Origin: Photobacterium carnosum
GTDB taxonomy: Bacteria; Pseudomonadota; Gammaproteobacteria; Enterobacterales; Vibrionaceae
NCBI RefSeq assembly: GCF_002849605.1
Contig: NZ_NPIB01000030.1
Coordinates: 1 to 52,929 of the forward strand
Direction of reading: 5' to 3'
Length of the DNA: 52,929 nucleotides
Positions 1-11,098 of this stretch are shown one piece after another. Each line of letters opens with the position of its first letter. Position 1 is the first letter of the stretch. The notes below the pieces were generated by a model. That model was not told where the DNA came from. It ran no database searches and saw only the letters and a list, made by a program, of their open reading frames with translations. Made by a program: the position numbers and the translations under genes.

Positions 1-318
1 GTGTGGCTGATCATCCTCTCAGACCAGCTAGGGATCGTCGCCTTGGTGAGCCATTACCCCACCAACTAGCTAATCCCACCTGGGCTAATCCTGACGCGAG
101 AGGCCCGAAGGTCCCCCTCTTTGCTCCGAAGAGATTATGCGGTATTAGCTATCGTTTCCAATAGTTATCCCCCACATCAGGGTATATTCCCAGGCATTAC
201 TCACCCGTCCGCCGCTCGTCAGCAAAGAAAGCAAGCTTTCTTTCTGTTACCGCTCGACTTGCATGTGTTAGGCCTGCCGCCAGCGTTCAATCTGAGCCAT
301 GATCAAACTCTTCAATTA
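1..318 (-). rRNA. rrs: 16S ribosomal RNA, 5' part (runs off the left edge)
   Basis: The reverse complement carries the universal 16S 5' sequence (AATTGAAGAGTTTGATCATG, then the GGCTCAG and AACGCTGGCGGC blocks), helix H6 with an AACAGAAAGAAAGCTTGC tip typical of Vibrionaceae, and reads on to the CCTAGCTGGTCTGAGAGGATG region. About 318 nt are present; the remaining 16S, the spacer and 23S/5S lie outside the window. The mature 5' end at 318 is set by alignment from memory with the E. coli end and could be off by one or two bases. Confidence 0.97.
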
Positions 319-602
319 AAGTTTTGTTGTTTCTTTCGAAACGGCTCAATAAATACTGACTTTAATACCAACTCTTTATAAATAAAGAGTGTAATTTTAA
401 AGCTTTTTATCATTTAAAAAATGATAATTAAATAACTGTGCCAAAACAATCTTCTCTATAAATAGATTGGGTCATTTTGTATTGGTCACTCAGTTTATTG
501 ATAAATCTTTCGACTTAACTATTCAGTGAGTGCCCACACAGATTGCATGGTCAAATTGTTAAAGAACGTTAGCACAATACATCGTATTGGCTGAGGCTGC
601 GT
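319..602 (-). promoter_or_regulatory. 16S rRNA leader with boxA antitermination site
   Basis: The transcribed leader runs from promoter P2 to the mature 16S end. At 556-568 the minus strand reads GTTCTTTAACAA, the boxA sequence bound by NusB/S10 during rRNA antitermination. It is followed by CAATCTGTGTGGGCACTC (about 528-546), the conserved block found after boxA in gammaproteobacterial rrn leaders. Two hairpins lie closer to the gene: 371-390 (8-bp stem, ACTCTTTA arms) and 407-427 (9-bp stem, TTATCATTT arms). The roles of these hairpins are unknown. Confidence 0.8.
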
Positions 603-630
603 ATACTACTCCGCGCCAGTTTAAAGTCAA
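603..630 (-). promoter_or_regulatory. rrn P2-type promoter
   Basis: On the minus strand a -35 box TTGACT (625-630) and a -10 box TAGTAT (603-608) are separated by 16 bp, with the GGCGCGGAG spacer segment seen in many rRNA promoters. It lies about 35 bp upstream of boxA, the normal position of P2. Start site not determined. Confidence 0.7.
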
Positions 631-863
631 CAAGTTTTTTAAATTAGATTTAACAAACCCTTTATTGACCTGCCCTGTGTTAAAAATAGATTATATTTTT
701 AACCACTCGAATAACATTCGAATCAAGACTGCGATTTTCATAGCTTAATGTAAGACAATAATCGTCAATTACCGCAATGATTTTTTACAAACCGCTTATC
801 GACAAGTTACACACAGGTTGTAAGTAACTTACTAACCGTAGGTATTCCGTGTCGTTGGGCTGC

Positions 864-891
864 ATTATAGAAGGAACAGAAAGGATAACAA
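864..891 (-). promoter_or_regulatory. rrn P1-type promoter with G+C-rich discriminator
   Basis: The minus strand shows -35 TTGTTA (886-891), a 16-bp spacer and a perfect -10 TATAAT (864-869), followed by the discriminator GCAGCCCAACGACACG. The spacing and G+C-rich start region match stringently controlled rRNA P1 promoters. A nearly identical start region occurs at the small gene near 23.9 kb. Confidence 0.75.
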
Positions 892-930
892 TTGTTTATT
901 TGCTTTTTTGATGTAAATGCTAGTAATACC

Positions 931-1035
931 AACCAAAAGCCATAAAAGACTCAATATTCATACAACAACATCTTTAATTGATAGTCGTAATTTAAAAATA
1001 CTGCTGACTATTTGATCAATCAATGACTTTTGGTT
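931..1035. repeat. Long-range inverted repeat downstream of cysQ
   Basis: Arms AACCAAAAGCCAT (931-943) and ATGACTTTTGGTT (1023-1035) pair over 13 bp with one mismatch around a 79-bp AT-rich centre. The element lies between the end of cysQ and the rrn promoters. The loop is too long and the U-tract missing for a normal intrinsic terminator; it could be a small repeat element. No coding potential is seen in it. Confidence 0.45.
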
Positions 1036-1047
1036 AATTTCAAATGA

Positions 1048-1785
1048 TTATGAGACAACAAAACAAGGATTCAATAAGGGTTCACGATCATAACGAAGAG
1101 GGAAACCATCCAGATCATTCACTGTAGCACCCGCACTTTCAGCGATACATTGACCAGCGGCGGTATCCCACATCATGGTTGGTCCTAAACGCGGGTAATA
1201 TTGAGCACGTCCTTCCGCCACTAAGCAAAACTTTAATGATGATCCCACCGCTATCCATTTATGTTCACCTAATTGTTGAAGATAAGCCTCTAACCCAACC
1301 GATGGATGTGAGCGGCTACCTACCACCGTCGGTATAGTAGAAGGTAGAAGTCGGATCACTTCTTTACCTGCTTTAGTCACAAGCCAAGCTGTTTTTCCAT
1401 CACCCAGCCATGCTTTATTTAATGCGGGAGCATAGACAACCGCTAAAATAGGTTTTCCATTTTCAATCAGCGCAATATTAACAGTGAACTCGCCATTCTT
1501 ATTGATAAATTCTTTGGTGCCATCCAATGGGTCCACCAGCCAAAAGGATTGCCAATATTGACGCTGTTGCCAATCAGTCTGTGGCGACTCTTCAGATAAG
1601 ATAGGAATATCGGGGGTCAGTTGTTGTAGCTGATTAATGATAATTTCATTTGCTGCAAGATCAGCAATGGTAACGGGACTATTATCGGCTTTATTTTCAA
1701 CAGTAATATTACTGTAATAATGCGTCATTATTGATTTACCCGCATCCAATGCGATGGTGTATATAGCATCAAGTAATGTTGTCAC
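1048..1785 (-). CDS. cysQ: 3'(2'),5'-bisphosphate nucleotidase CysQ
   Basis: Hydrolyses 3'-phosphoadenosine 5'-phosphate (PAP) to AMP, removing the by-product of PAPS reduction by CysH. The protein is 245 aa, the usual length, and shows the inositol-monophosphatase fold motifs: SEES near residue 64, the metal site WLVDPLDGTKEF near residue 82, and the C-terminal WDTAAGQ motif. The start is a GTG preceded by AGGAG at 8-nt spacing. It is the last gene of the cysG-D-N-SLC13-C-Q series, 24 nt after cysC, so it is probably cotranscribed with sulfate activation. No clear hairpin terminator follows; the rRNA promoters begin 80 bp downstream on the same strand. Confidence 0.95.
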   Translation of the reverse strand: MTTLLDAIYTIALDAGKSIMTHYYSNITVENKADNSPVTIADLAANEIIINQLQQLTPDIPILSEESPQTDWQQRQYWQSFWLVDPLDGTKEFINKNGEFTVNIALIENGKPILAVVYAPALNKAWLGDGKTAWLVTKAGKEVIRLLPSTIPTVVGSRSHPSVGLEAYLQQLGEHKWIAVGSSLKFCLVAEGRAQYYPRLGPTMMWDTAAGQCIAESAGATVNDLDGFPLRYDREPLLNPCFVVS

Positions 1786-1809
1786 TTACGGTACTCCTGT
1801 TACCGGTTA

Positions 1810-2430
1810 TCAAGCAATAATACGTCGACTTCGTAAAGCGTTAATACATTGCTCAACTAACTCATTAATATTATAACTATCCGCTGCGAGACGAATTTCA
1901 GGTTGTAAGGGGGGTTGGTACTCAGCATCAATACCTGTAAATTGCTTTATTTCACCGGCTCGTGCCTTTTTATACAGTCCTTTAGGATCTCGCTTTTCAC
2001 ATTCAGCCAAAGGGGTATCAACAAACACTTCAATAAACTCACCTTGTGGCAGTAAATCTCGAACTAATTGTCTTTCTTCACGATGAGGTGAAATAAAGGC
2101 ACTCAGTACGATTAATCCTGAATCGGCCATTAACGTGGCAACCTCACCAATACGGCGAATATTTTCACGTCGATCTTGATCTGAAAACCCAAGATCTTTA
2201 CACAACCCATGGCGAACATTATCACCATCTAATAAATAAGTATGATAACCCAATGCCAAGAGTTTATGTTCAAGAGCGCCAGCAACTGTCGACTTACCAG
2301 CACCACTCAATCCAGTAAACCATAACACGCAAGGCTGCTGTTGTTTTTGCTGACCTCGTTGCTCTTTAGTCACACTATAACTATGCCAGACAATATTATT
2401 GTCTGTATGGGACTTCGTTGTCGTATTCAT
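1810..2430 (-). CDS. cysC: Adenylyl-sulfate kinase CysC
   Basis: Phosphorylates APS to PAPS with ATP, the second step of sulfate activation in the cytosol. The Walker A motif GLSGAGKST follows VLWFTG near residue 45; the DGDNVRHGL motif and the FISPHREER segment are APS-kinase signatures. From the chosen ATG at 2430 the protein has 206 aa, close to the 201 aa of E. coli CysC. An in-frame ATG at 2442 would add four residues but has no ribosome binding site; 2430 has a weak GGA upstream. It sits 19 nt after the SLC13 permease and before cysQ, in the cys operon. Confidence 0.95.
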   Translation of the reverse strand: MNTTTKSHTDNNIVWHSYSVTKEQRGQQKQQQPCVLWFTGLSGAGKSTVAGALEHKLLALGYHTYLLDGDNVRHGLCKDLGFSDQDRRENIRRIGEVATLMADSGLIVLSAFISPHREERQLVRDLLPQGEFIEVFVDTPLAECEKRDPKGLYKKARAGEIKQFTGIDAEYQPPLQPEIRLAADSYNINELVEQCINALRSRRIIA

Positions 2431-2449
2431 AACATATTCCATTGTTAAT

Positions 2450-4180
2450 TTAGTTAAAGGGAAAAACGACTGGGATCAATATCAACACTACGGTGGAATA
2501 CACAATCGAGAGCGGTAATCCAAGTTTAATATAATCTCTAATTTTATAATTACCGACGCTGTAAACGAGTAGATTGGTTTGATAACCATACGGTGAAATG
2601 AAACTCGCACTCGCGCCAAATAACACCGCCATAATAAAAGGCATAGGATCGACACCATAACCCAACGCCAAACTATAACTAATGGGAAATACCAGTGCGG
2701 CGGCGGCATTATTGGTGATCAGTTCAGTAAGAATTAATGTGAGTAGATAAATGGCAATTAAACCACCATACACTCCCCAGCCATTAAATGCGGTAATAAG
2801 TGCTTGGCCCATTTGTTGTGATAAACCACTGATTATCATTAATTGTGCCAGCGTTAATGCTGATCCAACAATAACTACAATATCAATCGGAAATCGACGT
2901 CGAAGCTCACCAAAGGAAATAATCCCCAATCCCACCAGCAGTACCAAATAAACGGCTAACCCTTTAATCAATGGCAGCCAATCAGCTAAAGCCAATACAA
3001 TCACACTTAAAAAACCAACTAATACTGTTGTGCTGCGGTAACGGTCTAAACGTGCGCTTGAATCAAGACCATTAACCAATACAAATTCACGCTCAAGCTT
3101 GGTTTGCTTTTGGTTAAACAGTTTCCCCGGCACAATAACTAATGTATCACCCGCGCGTAATTCAATATTACCCAAGCCACCAGCTAACCGTTCATGACCG
3201 CGACGAATGGCGACCACGACCGCATCAAAGTTTTCACGAAATTGAGTGCTCTTTAAGGTACTACCACAAATAGCAGCAGAATGACTGACCACAACCTCCA
3301 TCATTGATTGACCATTAAGATGATGCTGACCAAATAAGTGCAGTCCTTCTATTTCTTGTAAGGTGGTGACACTTTCAATATCACCACAAAACAATAATCG
3401 GTCACCTGCTTGTAATTTAGTATTAGGACAAACAGGAGCTACCGTCTTACCGTCACGAATAAGCTCAGCCAAAAACAAACGCCGTAATGCGCGCAGTCCA
3501 TTTTCAACTACCGTTTTACCAATTAATGATGAATCGCTTTTTACGCGTGCTTCTAAAAAATAAGGTAACTGTTCTTCACTGTCGTCATCGTTGTCCGGTA
3601 AAAAATAACTCAGCGGAATTAAAATCATTAACCCGATGACTAATACCGCTAAGCCAATCATGGTCGGGGCAAAAAAACCAAGACTCGGCAAGCCGACATC
3701 TTCAACAAAGCTATTAATAATAAGGTTAGTCGATGTACCAATTAAGGTCAGTGTGCCCCCTAAAATAGCGGTATACGATAAAGGCAATAATAATTTAGAG
3801 GGGGCATGGCGTTGATTACGTTTTATCGCCCCAATTAACGATACAACTACCGCAGTATTATTGGTAAAGGATGATAACAACGCGGTTGATAGTCCTAGCT
3901 TCGCCACAACGGTACTATGGCCACCTTGTGAAATTTGCCGCCCAACCCAACTGATTAAGCGAGTTTTTTCAAGAGCAATGGAGACCAAAATTAATAACAC
4001 TAAAGTTAATAATGATGAGTTAGTAAAATTTGCGGCAATGGCAGGCAATTCAATTAAGTTTGCTTGAAAACCAATAAACGCACTACCAGCAAATAAATAC
4101 GCGGCTTTAATCTTCGTAGTGAGCAAGCAGAGAATAATCACTACTAGCATTGCCAGCACAGTAGCTTGTTCCCAGCTCAT
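2450..4180 (-). CDS. SLC13-family permease with two central TrkA-C (RCK-C) domains
   Basis: A 576-aa membrane protein of the divalent anion:Na+ symporter superfamily. About five hydrophobic segments form the N-terminal half (residues 1-190), followed by a soluble middle (about 205-375) that reads as two RCK-C/TrkA-C domains (for example [17 protein letters not shown] and [10 protein letters not shown]), then a second membrane half with the family motif [18 protein letters not shown]. The ATG at 4180 has GGAG upstream at 8-nt spacing. Its place between cysN and cysC, 5 nt after cysN, makes sulfate the most likely substrate; this is inferred from context. The same arrangement is known in Vibrio. 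It might alternatively export or import another oxyanion. Confidence 0.88.
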   Translation of the reverse strand: MSWEQATVLAMLVVIILCLLTTKIKAAYLFAGSAFIGFQANLIELPAIAANFTNSSLLTLVLLILVSIALEKTRLISWVGRQISQGGHSTVVAKLGLSTALLSSFTNNTAVVVSLIGAIKRNQRHAPSKLLLPLSYTAILGGTLTLIGTSTNLIINSFVEDVGLPSLGFFAPTMIGLAVLVIGLMILIPLSYFLPDNDDDSEEQLPYFLEARVKSDSSLIGKTVVENGLRALRRLFLAELIRDGKTVAPVCPNTKLQAGDRLLFCGDIESVTTLQEIEGLHLFGQHHLNGQSMMEVVVSHSAAICGSTLKSTQFRENFDAVVVAIRRGHERLAGGLGNIELRAGDTLVIVPGKLFNQKQTKLEREFVLVNGLDSSARLDRYRSTTVLVGFLSVIVLALADWLPLIKGLAVYLVLLVGLGIISFGELRRRFPIDIVVIVGSALTLAQLMIISGLSQQMGQALITAFNGWGVYGGLIAIYLLTLILTELITNNAAAALVFPISYSLALGYGVDPMPFIMAVLFGASASFISPYGYQTNLLVYSVGNYKIRDYIKLGLPLSIVYSTVVLILIPVVFPFN

Positions 4181-4185
4181 TCACA

Positions 4186-5607
4186 TTACTCCAGTAATTG
4201 ACCGATATCTTTTGCATCCCAATGAGGGAAATGCTTACGAACCAGCGCATTAAATTCAACTTCAAACACTGAATAACGACTGTTTTTATCTATTGCTAAG
4301 GGTTCACGAATTAAGCCTGCACCAACGGTCACATTGGTTAATCGATCAATAATGATAAAGCCGCCAGTATCTTTACAGGTTTGATAGCTATCAACAGCAA
4401 TCGCATCGTGTAAGTTGAACTCACATAAACCAATGCCATTAAGGGGTAACGTCTCGGTTACAAAGGTATCAAGACTATTAATATCAACTTGATGACGTAT
4501 CGCACTCACACTGCCTAGCGTTTTTTTACCTGCCACTTTAATATCATACTGACGTCCAGCCGTTAATGCGGTTTCCCCCATCCACACGATATCTGCCAAT
4601 ACATTGTTACTTAGCGGCACTTCATCTTCTGCTGCGATCAACGTATCACCACGACTAATGTCAATTTCATCGGCTAAGGTAACGGTAATGGCTTGGCCTT
4701 TAGTTGCAAATACTAAATCACCATCAAAAGTTACGATTCGCTCTACGGTTGATGTTTTTCCTGACGGTAATGCAGTCACTCGCTGTCCAACTCGTAATTC
4801 GCCTGCCGCTAATGTGCCAGCAAAGCCGCGAAAATCAAGATTAGGACGATTCACATATTGAACCGGAAAACGTAAGTCTGCAGAATCATCATCTTTCGAC
4901 AAATCGACGTATTCTAATAACGTTAATAACGGCTCGCCTTGATACCACGGCATCTTGGCACTTTGATTGACAACGTTATCGCCTTCTAAGGCAGATAATG
5001 GCAATAATTGAATATTGATCTTAGGGCTGAGTTTTTTTGAAAACTGGAGGTATTGCTGACTAATATCGTCAAAACGAGCTTGATCAAAATCGACCAAATC
5101 CATCTTATTAATTGCCACAATAAATTGGCGAATACCGAGTAAACTAGCGATATAAGAATGACGACGGGTTTGATCTAATACCCCTTTACGGGCATCGATT
5201 AAAATAACCGCCACATCACAGGTTGAAGCACCGGTTGCCATATTACGGGTGTACTGCTCATGTCCTGGGGTATCAGCAATAATAAATTTACGCGCTTTGG
5301 TCGAGAAATAACGGTAAGCAACATCAATGGTGATCCCTTGTTCACGCTCAGCTTGCAATCCATCAACTAATAATGCCAAATCAGGCTTATCACCCGTGGT
5401 ACCGACTTTTTGACTGTCAGTATGGATTGCGGCTAGTTGATCTTCATAAATTTGGTGAGAATCATGCAGCAGACGGCCAATTAAGGTACTTTTACCGTCG
5501 TCTACGGAGCCACAAGTTAAAAATCGCAACAGAGATTTATTATGATGCTGATCGAGATAAGCTTCGATTCCAAGCTCTGCCACCTGTTGTTCTATGACAC
5601 TGTTCAT
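4186..5607 (-). CDS. cysN: Sulfate adenylyltransferase subunit 1 (GTPase) CysN
   Basis: GTPase subunit of ATP sulfurylase; GTP hydrolysis drives formation of APS by CysD. The 473-aa protein has the EF-Tu-like motifs G1 GSVDDGKST (about residue 33), G3 DTPGHEQY and G4 NKMD, followed by beta-barrel domains 2 and 3. E. coli CysN is 475 aa. There is no CysC fusion; cysC is separate downstream. A strong AAGGAGAG precedes the ATG. It lies 10 nt after cysD and 5 nt before the SLC13 gene. Confidence 0.97.
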   Translation of the reverse strand: MNSVIEQQVAELGIEAYLDQHHNKSLLRFLTCGSVDDGKSTLIGRLLHDSHQIYEDQLAAIHTDSQKVGTTGDKPDLALLVDGLQAEREQGITIDVAYRYFSTKARKFIIADTPGHEQYTRNMATGASTCDVAVILIDARKGVLDQTRRHSYIASLLGIRQFIVAINKMDLVDFDQARFDDISQQYLQFSKKLSPKINIQLLPLSALEGDNVVNQSAKMPWYQGEPLLTLLEYVDLSKDDDSADLRFPVQYVNRPNLDFRGFAGTLAAGELRVGQRVTALPSGKTSTVERIVTFDGDLVFATKGQAITVTLADEIDISRGDTLIAAEDEVPLSNNVLADIVWMGETALTAGRQYDIKVAGKKTLGSVSAIRHQVDINSLDTFVTETLPLNGIGLCEFNLHDAIAVDSYQTCKDTGGFIIIDRLTNVTVGAGLIREPLAIDKNSRYSVFEVEFNALVRKHFPHWDAKDIGQLLE

Positions 5608-5617
5608 TATTCTCTCC

Positions 5618-6526
5618 TTAGAAATAACCTTGGCGTTTTTTCAATTCCATTGAGCCAGATTGATCGTGATCGATAGCTCGTCCTTGACGTTCACTGGATG
5701 TCGCCACCAGCATTTCTTCAATGATCCCCGGTAACGTATCAGCCGTTGATTCCACCGCTCCCGTTAATGGATAACACCCTAAGGTTCTAAAACGGATACT
5801 TTTTTGTTGAATCGTTTCACCCGGCAATAATTCGAGTCGCTCATCATCAACCATGATTAACATTCCATCTCGCTCAACAACGGGGCGTACTTGGGATAAA
5901 TACAGTGGCACAATTTCAATTTGCTCTAAGAATATATATTGCCAAATATCGAGCTCAGTCCAATTGGATAACGGGAACACACGAATGCTTTCGCCTTTAT
6001 TAATTTGACCGTTATAGGTTTTCCATAATTCAGGGCGTTGGTTTTTTGGATCCCAACTGTGGTTTTTATCGCGGAATGAATACACTCGCTCTTTCGCACG
6101 TGACTTTTCTTCATCACGCCGAGCACCACCAAACGCAGCATCAAAACCGTATTTATCGAGTGCTTGTTTTAGGCCTTGGGTTTTCATGATATCGGTATGC
6201 TTTGATGAACCATGCGTAAAAGGTCCAACCCCCATCGCTACCCCTTCTGGATTTTGATGTACCAACAAATCAAAACCGTATTTTTTAGCGGCACGGTCTC
6301 GAAATTCAATCATTTCTCGAAATTTCCAAGTAGTATCAACGTGCAATAATGGAAATGGGATTTTGCCAGGATAAAAAGCCTTACGAGCTAAATGCAACAT
6401 CACCGACGAATCTTTACCGATGGAATACATCATTACTGGATTATCAAATTCAGCCGCGACTTCACGCAAAATATGAATACTTTCAGCTTCAAGCTGTTTG
6501 AGGTGGGTTAAACGTTTCGGGTTCAT
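5618..6526 (-). CDS. cysD: Sulfate adenylyltransferase subunit 2 CysD
   Basis: Catalytic ATP sulfurylase subunit that makes APS from sulfate and ATP, working with CysN. The PP-loop ATP-binding motif [17 protein letters not shown] is near residue 39, and [15 protein letters not shown] and the C-terminal LKKRQGYF are family signatures. I chose the ATG at 6526 because GGAGAG lies just upstream and the product is then 302 aa, the E. coli length and N-terminus; the ATG at 6538 overlaps that ribosome binding site. The gene follows cysG by 13 nt. Confidence 0.97.
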   Translation of the reverse strand: MNPKRLTHLKQLEAESIHILREVAAEFDNPVMMYSIGKDSSVMLHLARKAFYPGKIPFPLLHVDTTWKFREMIEFRDRAAKKYGFDLLVHQNPEGVAMGVGPFTHGSSKHTDIMKTQGLKQALDKYGFDAAFGGARRDEEKSRAKERVYSFRDKNHSWDPKNQRPELWKTYNGQINKGESIRVFPLSNWTELDIWQYIFLEQIEIVPLYLSQVRPVVERDGMLIMVDDERLELLPGETIQQKSIRFRTLGCYPLTGAVESTADTLPGIIEEMLVATSSERQGRAIDHDQSGSMELKKRQGYF

Positions 6527-6539
6527 CACTCTCTCCATG

Positions 6540-7955
6540 TTATGCCAGTTTCACTGCCGCTTCAGGTTGCGGCTGTAACTGTTCCTTTGTTGTGAACCAA
6601 GCTAATTTATGTGATAACTTTACGACTTCACCGACAACAATTAATGATGGTGATGCAGCATGTTGTGCTAAATCAGCGAGTTCATGTAATTGTCCGGTTA
6701 ATACTTTCTGAGTGGCTTGTGTGCCACGTTCGATAATGGCGATTGGAGTGTCAGGGGCGCGGCCATGATCTAATAATTGCTGTTGAATATGACTGGATTT
6801 CATTAGCCCCATATAGATAACTAATGTTTGATTACCACGCGCCAACGTTGACCAATCAAGTTGTTTACCATCCGGCTTTAAGTGCCCAGTAATAAACATC
6901 GCTGTTTGAGCATAATCACGGTGGGTTAATGGAATGCCTGCATAAGCGGTGGCACCGGCTGCGGCCGTAATACCGGGAACAACTTGAAAATCAATCCCAG
7001 CTTCTGCTAGCACTTCTAATTCTTCAGCACCACGACCAAACACAAACGGATCCCCCCCTTTAAGCCTTACAACGCGTTTACCTTGTTGGGCATATTCAAC
7101 AATCAATCGGTTGGTTTGTTCTTGTGGCACACTATGAAAGCCCGCTTTTTTACCGACACAAACAAGTTCTGCATCACGACGTACCAACGCCATGACTTCA
7201 TCGGAAACAAGGTAGTCATACAACACCACATCCGCTTGCTGCATTAATTGTAAACCGCGTAAAGTTAGTAACCCCGCATCACCAGGACCTGCGCCAATTA
7301 ACGCAACTTGCCCGACAAGTGGCGTGTGCTGTTGTAACTGTTGTTCTAATGCTTGTTGGGCTTCACTATGACGACCGACGGCAACCAAATCTGCAAAGCG
7401 ACCATTAAATGCTTGCTCCCAAAAGGCGCGACGACTAGAAAAGGTAGAAAGCTGGGTGGCAAGATAATCACGAAAACCGCCCGCAATAGTCGCCATTTTG
7501 CCTAAATGCTGTGGCAATGTTGCTTCTAGTTTTTGACGCAATAAACGCGCTAAAACGGGCGCTTTACCCGATGATGAAATAGCAACAATGATCGGTGAGC
7601 GATCAACAATAGAAGGCACAATAAAACTACAACGTTGAGTATCATCAACCACATTGACCAATACTTGGCGTTGATTGGCTGATTGGTAAACCAGAGCATT
7701 CAGCGCTTTATGTGGTGTTGCGGCAATGGCTAGAAAAATCCCATCAAGATTCGCGGGCGAAAAGGTATCACCAACAAAACGGATCTGATTAGCAGCAATC
7801 GCCGCGGTAAAATCAGCATTCAGCTTAGTTGCAATCACACCAACATCAGCACCCGCTTTTAATAACATCCGTGTTTTGCGCCATGCGCTATTACCACCAC
7901 CGACAACCAAACAGGGTCGACGCTTTAAATCCGTAAATATTGGTAAATAATCCAT
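6540..7955 (-). CDS. cysG: Siroheme synthase CysG (trifunctional)
   Basis: Makes siroheme, the cofactor of sulfite reductase, from uroporphyrinogen III. The N-terminal part is the precorrin-2 dehydrogenase/ferrochelatase (dinucleotide site [11 protein letters not shown]; then [12 protein letters not shown] near residue 120). The C-terminal part is the SAM-dependent uroporphyrinogen-III methyltransferase ([39 protein letters not shown]). The ATG at 7955 gives 471 aa and has AAGGAGAG upstream; ten extra in-frame codons before it would include that site and are rejected. First gene of the cys operon. Confidence 0.96.
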   Translation of the reverse strand: MDYLPIFTDLKRRPCLVVGGGNSAWRKTRMLLKAGADVGVIATKLNADFTAAIAANQIRFVGDTFSPANLDGIFLAIAATPHKALNALVYQSANQRQVLVNVVDDTQRCSFIVPSIVDRSPIIVAISSSGKAPVLARLLRQKLEATLPQHLGKMATIAGGFRDYLATQLSTFSSRRAFWEQAFNGRFADLVAVGRHSEAQQALEQQLQQHTPLVGQVALIGAGPGDAGLLTLRGLQLMQQADVVLYDYLVSDEVMALVRRDAELVCVGKKAGFHSVPQEQTNRLIVEYAQQGKRVVRLKGGDPFVFGRGAEELEVLAEAGIDFQVVPGITAAAGATAYAGIPLTHRDYAQTAMFITGHLKPDGKQLDWSTLARGNQTLVIYMGLMKSSHIQQQLLDHGRAPDTPIAIIERGTQATQKVLTGQLHELADLAQHAASPSLIVVGEVVKLSHKLAWFTTKEQLQPQPEAAVKLA

Positions 7956-7999
7956 TGTTAACTCTCCTTGGTGCTCTGTAACCACTATAGAGAGCCCGT

Positions 8000-8037
8000 G
8001 ATATAACTTGAAATTCTAAAGTTTCATTTTTTATATC
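8000..8037. promoter_or_regulatory. Nested dyad upstream of cysG, candidate operator/promoter
   Basis: Outer arms GATATAA (8000-8006) and TTATATC (8031-8037) enclose inner arms TGAAA (8009-8013) and TTTCA (8022-8026). It lies 45-80 bp upstream of the cysG start, inside an AT-rich segment where the minus strand offers TTGATA and TAGAAT as possible -35 and -10 boxes 15 bp apart. CysB is the expected activator of such an operon, but CysB sites are too degenerate to call by eye. The rest of 7956-8369 holds no gene I can support. Confidence 0.35.
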
Positions 8038-8369
8038 AAAAAGTTTGGTTACTAATTAAACAATCCTAATTTAATGACCGAATAGAATGATCAACCGCAA
8101 ATAAATACAAACCAAACATAAATAGCTAATAGTGAGCAAAATGGAGGATATTCAAATATCACTTCGAACCTAAGTTATGCCTTTTCTTTCTTAATTGAAT
8201 CAGCACCATTTCGTTTTGAATCAAATATTGCGATTCTTTCACCGCTTAATAATGGTTATGCATATAAAAAATGAGAGTTAAAGCACAATTATGTGACGGG
8301 TTCAGATAGTAACCGCATAAGATTTGTTATTTTAGGCACGCTTTCCTTACCTACCCTTTGGAGAAACAC

Positions 8370-10337
8370 ATGACACTATCTGTTAAGCCTTTATCAATCG
8401 CTGTTTTAAGTGGTTTGCTATTACTGGCTAGCCCCGCAAATGCAGAAACGATTAAATTACGTATTCTTGAAACAACAGATATTCATACAAATGTAATGGA
8501 TTACGATTACTACAAAGATAAGCCGACAGATAAAACGGGGTTAGTCCGTACTGCGACCTTGGTTGAAAAAGCACGCGCTGAAGTTATTAATAGTGTATTA
8601 GTCGATAACGGTGATTTGTTGCAAGGTAGCCCTATGGGTGACTACATGGCTGCAAGAGGCATTAAAAAAGGCGAAGTGCACCCTGTCTATAAAGTGATGA
8701 ACCAACTCGGTTATGCGGTAGGTAATATTGGTAACCACGAATTTAACTATGGTATTGATTTCCTAAACACCAGTATTGAAGGGGCAAACTTCCCTTATAT
8801 CAATGCCAATGTTTATGATTTAAAAACGGGCAAAAACTTATTTACCCCTTACCTTATTCAGGACTACACCTTTAAAGACAACGACGGCAATAACCAAAAA
8901 CTGAAAATTGGTTACATTGGCTTTGTACCACCACAAATTATGGTGTGGGATAAAAACAACCTTGAAGGTAAAGTAGAAGCAAAAGACATTAAGCAAACCG
9001 CTGAGAAATTCATTCCTCAAATGAAGGCAGAAGGTGCTGATATAATTATTGCCATTCCGCACTCTGGCGTTTCAGCTGACCCTTATAAAGTGGGCGCAGA
9101 AAACTCGGTTTACTTCTTAACTCAAGTTGAAGGGATTGATGCGATTGCATTTGGTCACTCACATGCGGTATTCCCAAGTAAAGATTTTGCAAGTCTACCC
9201 GGTGTTGATATCAACAAAGGCACCATCAATGGTATTCCGGCGGTAATGCCCGGTCGTTGGGGTGATCACGTGGGTATTATGGATTTGGTATTAGACAAAG
9301 AAGGTAATAGCTGGAAAGTGACCTCAGCCCAAACTGAAGCGCGTCCTATCTTTGATAAAGCCAACCAAAAATCATTAATCAAGGCCGATCCAAAATTAGT
9401 CGCAGCAGTAAAAATTGATCATAACGCTACCCGTGACTTTGTTAACCAGCCGATTGGTAAAGCCAGTGATGTGATGTACAGCTATTTAGCCTTGGTTCAA
9501 GACGACCCAACAGTACAAATTGTTAACTTGGCACAAAAAGATTACGTTGAACGCTTTATTCAAGGCGACCCCGATCTTGATGGTTTGCCTGTATTGTCAG
9601 CAGCTGCCCCATTTAAAGCGGGCGGTCGTGGTAATGACGCAGGTAACTACACCGAAGTAGAAGCAGGCCAACTAACATTCCGTAACGCGGCTGACTTATA
9701 CTTGTACCCAAATACCCTTGTCGCGATGAAGGTAAAAGGTAAAGATGTTCAAGAATGGCTAGAATGTTCCGCGGCACAGTTTAATCAAATTGATGTTAAC
9801 AGTGAGAAGCCACAAGGACTTATTAACTGGGATGGTTTCCGTACTTACAATTTTGATGTCATTGATGGCGTGAAATACAACATTGATATTTCACAACCAG
9901 CAAAATACGACGGTGAATGTAAACTGATTAACCCAACCGCGAATCGTATTAAAGATTTAAGCTTTAATGGAAAGCCGATTGATTTAGAGCAGACGTTCTT
10001 AATCGCGACCAATAATTACCGCGCATACAGTGGTAAGTTTGCAGGTACAGGTGAAGCATTCGTTGCCTTTGCCTCACCGGATGAAAACCGCACTGTATTA
10101 TCAGATTACATCAGTCGCGTGAGCAAACAGAAAGGTCAAGTTGTTCCAAGTGCAGATAATAACTGGCACTTCACACCACTAAAAAGTGATAAGAAGTTAA
10201 ATATTCAATTTGAAACCGCGAACAGTGATAAAGCAGCGAAATTTATTAAAGATAAAGGCCAATACCCAATGCAACAAGTCAACACCACGCCGGGTGGGTT
10301 TGCTATTTATCAATTAGATCTTCAAACGCGTAAATAA
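8370..10337 (+). CDS. cpdB: Bifunctional 2',3'-cyclic-nucleotide 2'-phosphodiesterase/3'-nucleotidase CpdB
   Basis: Periplasmic enzyme that opens 2',3'-cyclic nucleotides (RNA breakdown products) to 3'-nucleotides and then dephosphorylates them, letting the cell use external nucleotides. The 655-aa protein starts at the ATG at 8370, 7 nt after GGAG; a TTG four codons earlier is not used. It has a signal peptide ending in SPANA, the metallophosphatase motifs [32 protein letters not shown] and FGHSHA, and a C-terminal 5'-nucleotidase domain ([14 protein letters not shown] and the GGRGN segment). Length matches E. coli CpdB. It is a single-gene unit with its own terminator. Confidence 0.96.
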   Translation: MTLSVKPLSIAVLSGLLLLASPANAETIKLRILETTDIHTNVMDYDYYKDKPTDKTGLVRTATLVEKARAEVINSVLVDNGDLLQGSPMGDYMAARGIKKGEVHPVYKVMNQLGYAVGNIGNHEFNYGIDFLNTSIEGANFPYINANVYDLKTGKNLFTPYLIQDYTFKDNDGNNQKLKIGYIGFVPPQIMVWDKNNLEGKVEAKDIKQTAEKFIPQMKAEGADIIIAIPHSGVSADPYKVGAENSVYFLTQVEGIDAIAFGHSHAVFPSKDFASLPGVDINKGTINGIPAVMPGRWGDHVGIMDLVLDKEGNSWKVTSAQTEARPIFDKANQKSLIKADPKLVAAVKIDHNATRDFVNQPIGKASDVMYSYLALVQDDPTVQIVNLAQKDYVERFIQGDPDLDGLPVLSAAAPFKAGGRGNDAGNYTEVEAGQLTFRNAADLYLYPNTLVAMKVKGKDVQEWLECSAAQFNQIDVNSEKPQGLINWDGFRTYNFDVIDGVKYNIDISQPAKYDGECKLINPTANRIKDLSFNGKPIDLEQTFLIATNNYRAYSGKFAGTGEAFVAFASPDENRTVLSDYISRVSKQKGQVVPSADNNWHFTPLKSDKKLNIQFETANSDKAAKFIKDKGQYPMQQVNTTPGGFAIYQLDLQTRK

Positions 10338-10359
10338 TTCCCCTCAATAAAATATCTAT

Positions 10360-10389
10360 ATACCGCAGCCTTGGTTGCGGTATTTTTTT
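10360..10389 (+). terminator. Intrinsic terminator of cpdB
   Basis: ATACCGCA and TGCGGTAT form an 8-bp stem (10360-10367/10376-10383) followed by a run of T. Confidence 0.85.
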
Positions 10390-10431
10390 GATACACTGCC
10401 ACTATCATTCTTTTTATTCATTAACTCGCTT

Positions 10432-11028
10432 ATGCCTTTCAATAACCATTCTGAATTAGCGGCTTTCTTAGCTCAGCTAGGTGCAGATACCGCCACCATC
10501 AACGATGTCATTGCCGTTGCTGAACCACTGGATCTTCCGACTCGTCATATTTTATTACACCAAGGGCAAATCCCAACCCATTGCTACTTTTTATTAAACG
10601 GTTTGTGCCATGCGTGTTATTTAACCGAACAAGGTAAACAATTCAGTAAAGAGTTCTATTGGGATCAAGATGTTATTATTGGCTTTGAAAGCTTAATTAA
10701 TGACGCGCCCTCAGCCTATTTATTAGAAACATTATCCGCCAGCCAATTAATCATGTTACCCATTACCCTGTTTCAGCAATGGCGTCAGCAGCAGCACCCG
10801 TTGTATCAAACCTTATTAGAACGTCAATTACTGTATAAAGAGCACAAAGAACGCTTTATGCTCATGCATACTCCAGAGCAACGATTACAACTGTTTAGTG
10901 ATCATTTCCCCGAGTTAGTTGGGCGCATAACCGATTACCAATTGGCTTCTTATTTAGGTATTACTTCCATTAGTTTAAGTCGAATCAAAAAACGGCTCGC
11001 AAGTGGTGAAATTAATCCCAAAAATTAA
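10432..11028 (+). CDS. Crp/Fnr-family transcriptional regulator
   Basis: A 198-aa protein with an N-terminal cyclic-nucleotide-binding-like beta-roll (HILLHQGQIPTHCYFLLNGLCHACYL, about residues 38-63) and a C-terminal helix-turn-helix (YQLASYLGITSISLSRIKKRL, about residues 168-188). No cysteine cluster of the FNR iron-sulfur type and no clear cAMP-binding residues are visible, so the signal is unknown. The reading frame extends upstream, but that part lies in the cpdB terminator, so the ATG at 10432 is preferred. It is 70 bp before elaA and may head that group. Target genes cannot be inferred. Confidence 0.8.
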   Translation: MPFNNHSELAAFLAQLGADTATINDVIAVAEPLDLPTRHILLHQGQIPTHCYFLLNGLCHACYLTEQGKQFSKEFYWDQDVIIGFESLINDAPSAYLLETLSASQLIMLPITLFQQWRQQQHPLYQTLLERQLLYKEHKERFMLMHTPEQRLQLFSDHFPELVGRITDYQLASYLGITSISLSRIKKRLASGEINPKN

Positions 11029-11098
11029 CCATTGTTAACTTCATTTTTGACGTAAATCGGTACACTAACGACATCATACCGAATTCAGGACGTTAACT

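Noticed and set aside
121..381. 86-codon plus-strand frame
   Set aside because: It is antisense to the 16S rRNA gene and its leader; rRNA sequence explains it.
801..830. DnaA box and AAGTTAC/GTAACTT palindrome between the rrn promoters
   Set aside because: One isolated imperfect box (TTACACACA) is expected by chance; the palindrome was noted but has no further support.
8278..8315. CRP site upstream of cpdB (TGTGA near 8291)
   Set aside because: Only one half-site is convincing; the second half does not match TCACA at the right spacing.
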